DNA from: Pseudomonadota bacterium
Lineage (GTDB): Bacteria; SAR324; XYD2-FULL-50-16; JAHJRI01
Direction of reading: 5' to 3'
DNA: 7,981 nucleotides
NCBI GenBank assembly: GCA_022360105.1
Contig: JAKSDL010000156.1
Coordinates: forward strand, 1 to 7,981
The first letter of the stretch is position 1; the number at the start of each line of letters is the position of its first letter. Shown in pieces: positions 5,223 through 7,981 of the stretch. A program made the translations under genes and the position numbers. Below the pieces are notes generated by a model, which searched no databases, had not been told where the DNA came from, and was given only the letters and a program-made list of their open reading frames with translations.

Positions 5223-7203
5223 TTTCTCCTGTTTTGCTTTCTTTAAAATAGATGCCTTCCCGAAAGTCCTTCCAGACTTGCTCAAACCAGGTCTTGGATT
5301 CAGGAACCGGTCTGACAGGAACAGAACGAGTTTTTCCCTCACCGGATTCATCCAGAAAATATTCTAGAATCCGATCATTTTGCGAATCATCCGGTATATC
5401 GGACAGACTGTTTTGGTTAGCGCTTAATTCAGCCAACAGGGTTTCAATATCACCAATCAACCAGGAACCCCTGCCGCCTTTGAGTTTCTTCAGGGTTTCT
5501 GCGGACGACTTTAAAAATGCCTGTTCTGTAATCAAAAGATCTTCATTCCTCAAATAAGTCAAAAGATCCTTTTCCCCTGCAATTCCAGCCTTTGCATGCT
5601 CTTCCTGCATCTTTTTGTTAGCAGCAATTGCCTGTTCCGTGCTCTCAACATTCCGAACAATTCCCATGGTTGAACTCATACGTTTTTGGATAATCTCCCG
5701 TTCAGCTCTCAAATCGATGTTTTGTTTATTGCCAATCAAGTTTTCCCAATGCTCAATCCTGCCTGTCACAGCCTTCACACACTCTGCAGGCAGTTGTTTC
5801 GGAGCCTGCTTTTTATCAGATCGTAGCCGATAACTGATCATCTCTGCTGCCCGCAAAGAACCACATTGGCCGGAGTTCAAAGCACTGCCGCCAGGACGAT
5901 AGATACCATGGGTTCCATTGCATTCACCAACCGGAAAAAACCCTGCAATGGAAGACTCCCACCAGATCGATCCTTTCAGGCCACCGTTACAATGCTGATG
6001 ACAGACGGCTATTTCAAGCGGCTCTTTTTCCAGGTCAATACCGTTTTCCCTGTACAGTTCGTAGGCGGGATAATTCATTGTCTGAAGGCGTTTGATGGGC
6101 GTAGAGGCAAGGGCCTTTGATTTTTCGAGGTATTCTCGAACAATCAATGGCAGTATTTCCGGATTGAACGACTGCCGTAACGGATTTTTCGTGAAATCCA
6201 GAAAAACTTTGCGCCCGTTGACAACCGTTTCCTTATAAACCAGCACATCGATAAGGGAAGAACCATAATTACTTATTTTTCTGACATCAAAAGGCCACTC
6301 GTACCCCTTTAAGAACTGTGCTTTCAATAGTTTTTCAGAGTCAGGAAAATGATCTGTCAGAAATTCCTTCTGATTCTTGCCGGCTGCATCTGTTGATATG
6401 TACCGTGGCAAAACCTGTTGATAACTGCCGGAAAGATTCCAACGGAAGCCTTTGGAGGCTATTCCAAATTGAGATTCCGTGAGGTTTTGCACAACAGCTC
6501 CAGCCTTGATTGGAGCTCCCAAAGCCCCAAACTGGGAATAGGGATACACCGAATCAAAATACAATGCACCCGGACCGCCCGTGCCGTAAATCACGTATTC
6601 AGATTGAATGACAATGGGTTTTCCTTTTTCCAACGCGATCATGCCGGTAATGGTCGACTTGCCATCAATTTTTGCGGCGAGAATATCAGTGACGGTACAA
6701 TTTTCCAAAAAGGGTACATTCAAATCGGACGCTTTATGATAAAGCCTCTCCACCATTTGAATGGAGGTTTTTGGACCGGCAGAAGTTCCCCTGCTTTTTT
6801 TATCGTGGTCTGTTTGAAATCCCACCAACTCACCAAATTCGTTTTGAGGAAAAGCCACGGCGCATTCAACCAAATGATAAAAGGATCTCTGGGATAACGC
6901 CGCCTCCACCAAGGCTATATCGCCATGCATGCAATAGCCTTTATAAAGATCTTGCGCCATTTCCATCACACCATCCGCTCCCGAAGAGGATGGATTTAAG
7001 CGATAGTAGGTTTGCTTATCGGAACCGGCATTAGCTGACGTTCCGGCGCCAACCTTCTCCGTAACCACCAGCAGATCTTTTACTCCCATCCCGGCGAGAC
7101 GCACAGCTGCATTAAGTGACGCTGCACCGGACCCGACGATTGCGACTTTGGTTGTCATGCACGGAATGTTGCGTCCGGATATGGTTATGTTGTTTCGCTT
7201 CAC
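5215..7203 (-). CDS. FAD-dependent oxidoreductase, fumarate-reductase flavoprotein-like (FAD_binding_2)
   Basis: A 662-residue flavoprotein, apparently soluble, with no signal peptide or membrane segment. The FAD Rossmann motif is KVAIVGSGAASL (19-30), followed by LLVVTEK (44-50) and GTSANAGSD (54-62) binding the cofactor. YGTGGPGALY (206-215) is the second FAD contact. The C-terminal FAD/active-site block has HQHCNGG (402-408), FFPVGECNGTHG (422-433) and YRPGGSALNSGQCG (435-448), which parallels the HY-GG and NRLGGNSL segments of SdhA/FrdA, with Arg436 and His402/404 as candidate active-site residues. A helical domain (about 475-575) resembles the SdhA C-terminal helical domain. The last 80 residues form a polar tail ending in a Trp-rich segment (WFEQVW, 639-644). 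No SdhB-like iron-sulfur subunit lies nearby, so the electron acceptor is unknown. The start is a GTG with AAGGA 3 nt upstream; an ATG at 7158 (residue 16) lacks a site. It heads the likely operon with ThuA and Gfo/Idh/MocA. Confidence 0.85.
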   Translation of the reverse strand: MKRNNITISGRNIPCMTTKVAIVGSGAASLNAAVRLAGMGVKDLLVVTEKVGAGTSANAGSDKQTYYRLNPSSSGADGVMEMAQDLYKGYCMHGDIALVEAALSQRSFYHLVECAVAFPQNEFGELVGFQTDHDKKSRGTSAGPKTSIQMVERLYHKASDLNVPFLENCTVTDILAAKIDGKSTITGMIALEKGKPIVIQSEYVIYGTGGPGALYFDSVYPYSQFGALGAPIKAGAVVQNLTESQFGIASKGFRWNLSGSYQQVLPRYISTDAAGKNQKEFLTDHFPDSEKLLKAQFLKGYEWPFDVRKISNYGSSLIDVLVYKETVVNGRKVFLDFTKNPLRQSFNPEILPLIVREYLEKSKALASTPIKRLQTMNYPAYELYRENGIDLEKEPLEIAVCHQHCNGGLKGSIWWESSIAGFFPVGECNGTHGIYRPGGSALNSGQCGSLRAAEMISYRLRSDKKQAPKQLPAECVKAVTGRIEHWENLIGNKQNIDLRAEREIIQKRMSSTMGIVRNVESTEQAIAANKKMQEEHAKAGIAGEKDLLTYLRNEDLLITEQAFLKSSAETLKKLKGGRGSWLIGDIETLLAELSANQNSLSDIPDDSQNDRILEYFLDESGEGKTRSVPVRPVPESKTWFEQVWKDFREGIYFKESKTGEND
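5226..5230 (-). promoter_or_regulatory. Ribosome binding site fixing the ThuA start
   Basis: AGGAG on the minus strand, 3 nt (AAA) before the ATG at 5222, inside the final codons of the flavoprotein gene. It decides for this ATG against the in-frame ATG at 5351. Confidence 0.75.
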
Positions 7204-7206
7204 AGT

Positions 7207-7211
7207 TCCTT
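7207..7211 (-). promoter_or_regulatory. Ribosome binding site supporting the GTG start
   Basis: AAGGA on the minus strand, 3 nt (ACT) before the GTG at 7203. The alternative ATG at 7158 has no purine-rich site upstream, so the GTG start is preferred even though it adds 15 residues before the FAD motif region. Confidence 0.6.
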
Positions 7212-7269
7212 GTTATTAAATCTTGATCGAAATGCGGTTAAAAACTCTTACTTCACAATTGGTTATCGT

Positions 7270-7282
7270 CAATTTGAAATTG
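7270..7282. promoter_or_regulatory. 13-bp perfect palindrome, possible operator
   Basis: CAATTT and AAATTG are exact inverted copies around a central G, 67-79 bp before the flavoprotein start. A further CAATT lies at 7256-7260. The site sits in the expected promoter/leader region of the operon, so it could bind a regulator. AT-rich palindromes of this size also occur by chance. Confidence 0.25.
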
Positions 7283-7313
7283 CCGGCAGATCCGTCATTC
7301 CATTCCTTGGTCC

Positions 7314-7319
7314 ATTATA
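7314..7319 (-). promoter_or_regulatory. Possible -10 box for the flavoprotein operon
   Basis: TATAAT on the minus strand is a perfect sigma-70 -10 hexamer about 110 nt before the GTG at 7203. TTGACC (7332-7337) is a fair -35 element, but the spacer is only 12 nt and no better -35 is seen at 16-18 nt. A TG directly precedes the box. A promoter here is plausible for a leader of about 100 nt but unproven. Confidence 0.3.
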
Positions 7320-7341
7320 CATACAATGCACGGTCAAACGA

Positions 7342-7384
7342 TAGGGCGGGGCTACAACCCCGGCGGCCACGTAGGGCCGCCCTA
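7342..7384. repeat. GC-rich nested hairpin element (REP-like) between two minus-strand genes
   Basis: The outer arms TAGGGCGG (7342-7349) and CCGCCCTA (7377-7384) are perfectly complementary. Inside the right half, GGCGGCC (7362-7368) and GGCCGCC (7375-7381) form an alternative strong hairpin with a 6-nt loop. In the left half, GGGG and CCCC flank CTACAA. The element is far more GC-rich than its surroundings and shares the TAGGG head/CCCTA tail logic with the repeats at 13-356. It lies 59 nt past the SDR stop, so it could stabilise that transcript's 3' end or weaken read-through. It has no T-run typical of an intrinsic terminator. Confidence 0.7.
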
Positions 7385-7442
7385 CCGTTCGATACCTCCT
7401 CCAAAAACGATTGTGGGGAGGTGCTGGTCCTTGATGAATCCG

Positions 7443-7981
7443 TCACAAAGACCTCATATGAAAACCGCCATCGATATTGATAACCTCTCCTGTGGTGTAG
7501 GGATAATATCCCTTGACGATCCCGAGGACCGCCCTGGCTACGTCTTTGGGTTGTCCCCAGCGTTTGATCGGAAACAGGCCTTCCTTAATCAATCCATCGT
7601 ATTTTTCTTTTACCGGTGCTGTCATATCGGTTTCAATGATGCCCGGTCGGATCTCGAAAACACGAATGTTTTCGGATACCAGTCGCCGGGCATACAATTG
7701 TGTCATCATCGATATCCCGGCTTTGGAAATACAATAATCTGCCCTGTTTGTTGAGGCTGCATAGGCCGAAATTGATGAGATGTTAACAACAAAGCTTTCG
7801 TCCGCACCGGTTTTTAACAATGGAACCAATTCCCGGGTCAGCATAAACGGAGCTACCAGGTTGGTTTTAAGCAGATCAAGCATATCGGTTTCCTTCAATT
7901 CCAGCATGTCCACTCTTTTTTTTGAAGCAACTCCGGCATTGTTAACCAATAGGGAAAGTGATCCACAGAGATCGGTTATAC
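7443..7981 (-). CDS. Short-chain dehydrogenase/reductase (SDR), N-terminus cut by window edge
   Basis: The frame stays open to the right end of the window, so the N-terminal part with the glycine-rich NAD(P) motif (roughly the first 70 residues) is missing. The visible part begins in the strand before LVNNAG (7935-7952). It then shows the tetrad Asn (KTNL), the Ser block VVNISSISA, and YCISK with catalytic Tyr (codon 7734-7736) and Lys four residues later; the second Ser of the ISS motif is 13 residues before the Tyr, as in FabG. RPGIIETDM and the C-terminal GEVINIDGGFHMRSL are classic for FabG-like SDRs. The TTG at 7949 is just the Leu/Val of LVNNAG, not a start. The stop is TGA. It would oxidise or reduce a hydroxyl/keto group with NAD(P). 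Same strand as the flavoprotein operon, 239 nt upstream. A role in the same sugar pathway is possible, and an acyl-chain ketoreductase is not excluded. Confidence 0.9.
   Translation of the reverse strand, partial: ITDLCGSLSLLVNNAGVASKKRVDMLELKETDMLDLLKTNLVAPFMLTRELVPLLKTGADESFVVNISSISAYAASTNRADYCISKAGISMMTQLYARRLVSENIRVFEIRPGIIETDMTAPVKEKYDGLIKEGLFPIKRWGQPKDVARAVLGIVKGYYPYTTGEVINIDGGFHMRSL

Noticed and set aside
5223..5351. Longer ThuA protein starting at 5351
   Set aside because: The extra 43 residues lie within the flavoprotein coding sequence and show no domain. AGGAG directly precedes the ATG at 5222, where the ThuA domain begins.
5252..6897. Several plus-strand open frames of 70-160 codons
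   Set aside because: All are antisense shadows of the flavoprotein gene, without motifs or ribosome sites.
7314..7337. Confident sigma-70 promoter TTGACC...TATAAT
   Set aside because: The spacer is 12 nt, too short for a standard promoter. Only the -10 box was kept, at low confidence.
7947..7949. TTG as start of the SDR gene
   Set aside because: It encodes the first residue of the LVNNAG motif, which lies about 80 residues into SDR proteins. The frame continues open to the window edge, so the gene is truncated there.

Overview
The window is bacterial chromosomal DNA of moderate GC. It has tightly packed genes with clear Shine-Dalgarno sites (AGGAG, AAGGAGG or AAGGA, usually about 3 nt before the start), standard-code reading frames, and two non-coding stretches rich in palindromic REP-like elements. 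No rRNA, tRNA, transposase, phage gene or CRISPR array is visible. The phylum cannot be fixed from this sequence. Regular Shine-Dalgarno use argues against typical Bacteroidota. The mix of ThuA, Gfo/Idh/MocA and GPH-transporter genes with GTAGGRTGGG-type palindromes suggests an uncultured, glycan- or polyol-degrading heterotroph, but this is only an impression.

Layout. Positions 1-662 hold no convincing gene. They contain a 172-bp tandem duplication packed with hairpins (13-349), further hairpins (369-389, 446-489, 489-514), a 13-bp perfect palindrome (569-581) and a CGAGCA hexanucleotide microsatellite (593-625) lying just before the first gene. Positions 663-2069 (+) encode a GPH/MelB-type sugar:cation symporter. 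A second, divergent GPH-type symporter (2066-3526, -) converges on it, and their stop codons overlap. Upstream of the second symporter on the minus strand are a Gfo/Idh/MocA dehydrogenase (3584-4606), a ThuA-domain protein (4599-5222) and a fumarate-reductase-like FAD oxidoreductase (5215-7203). A 240-nt gap with a strong GC-rich hairpin element follows. The last gene is a short-chain dehydrogenase whose N-terminal part is cut off by the right edge (7443-7981, -).

How the genes fit together. FAD oxidoreductase, ThuA protein, Gfo/Idh/MocA dehydrogenase and symporter form a likely minus-strand operon. The first two junctions each have an 8-nt start/stop overlap of the form ATGANTAA, which points to translational coupling. 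The set looks like an uptake-and-oxidation module for a sugar, sugar acid, glycoside or cyclitol: a cation-coupled symporter brings the substrate in, and NAD- and FAD-dependent oxidoreductases with a ThuA protein act on it in the cytoplasm. The substrate cannot be read from the sequence. The SDR may belong to the same pathway. I see no spectacular new system. The points most worth checking are the FAD/ThuA/Gfo-Idh-MocA combination, the hexamer repeat ahead of the first symporter, and the tandemly duplicated hairpin cluster.
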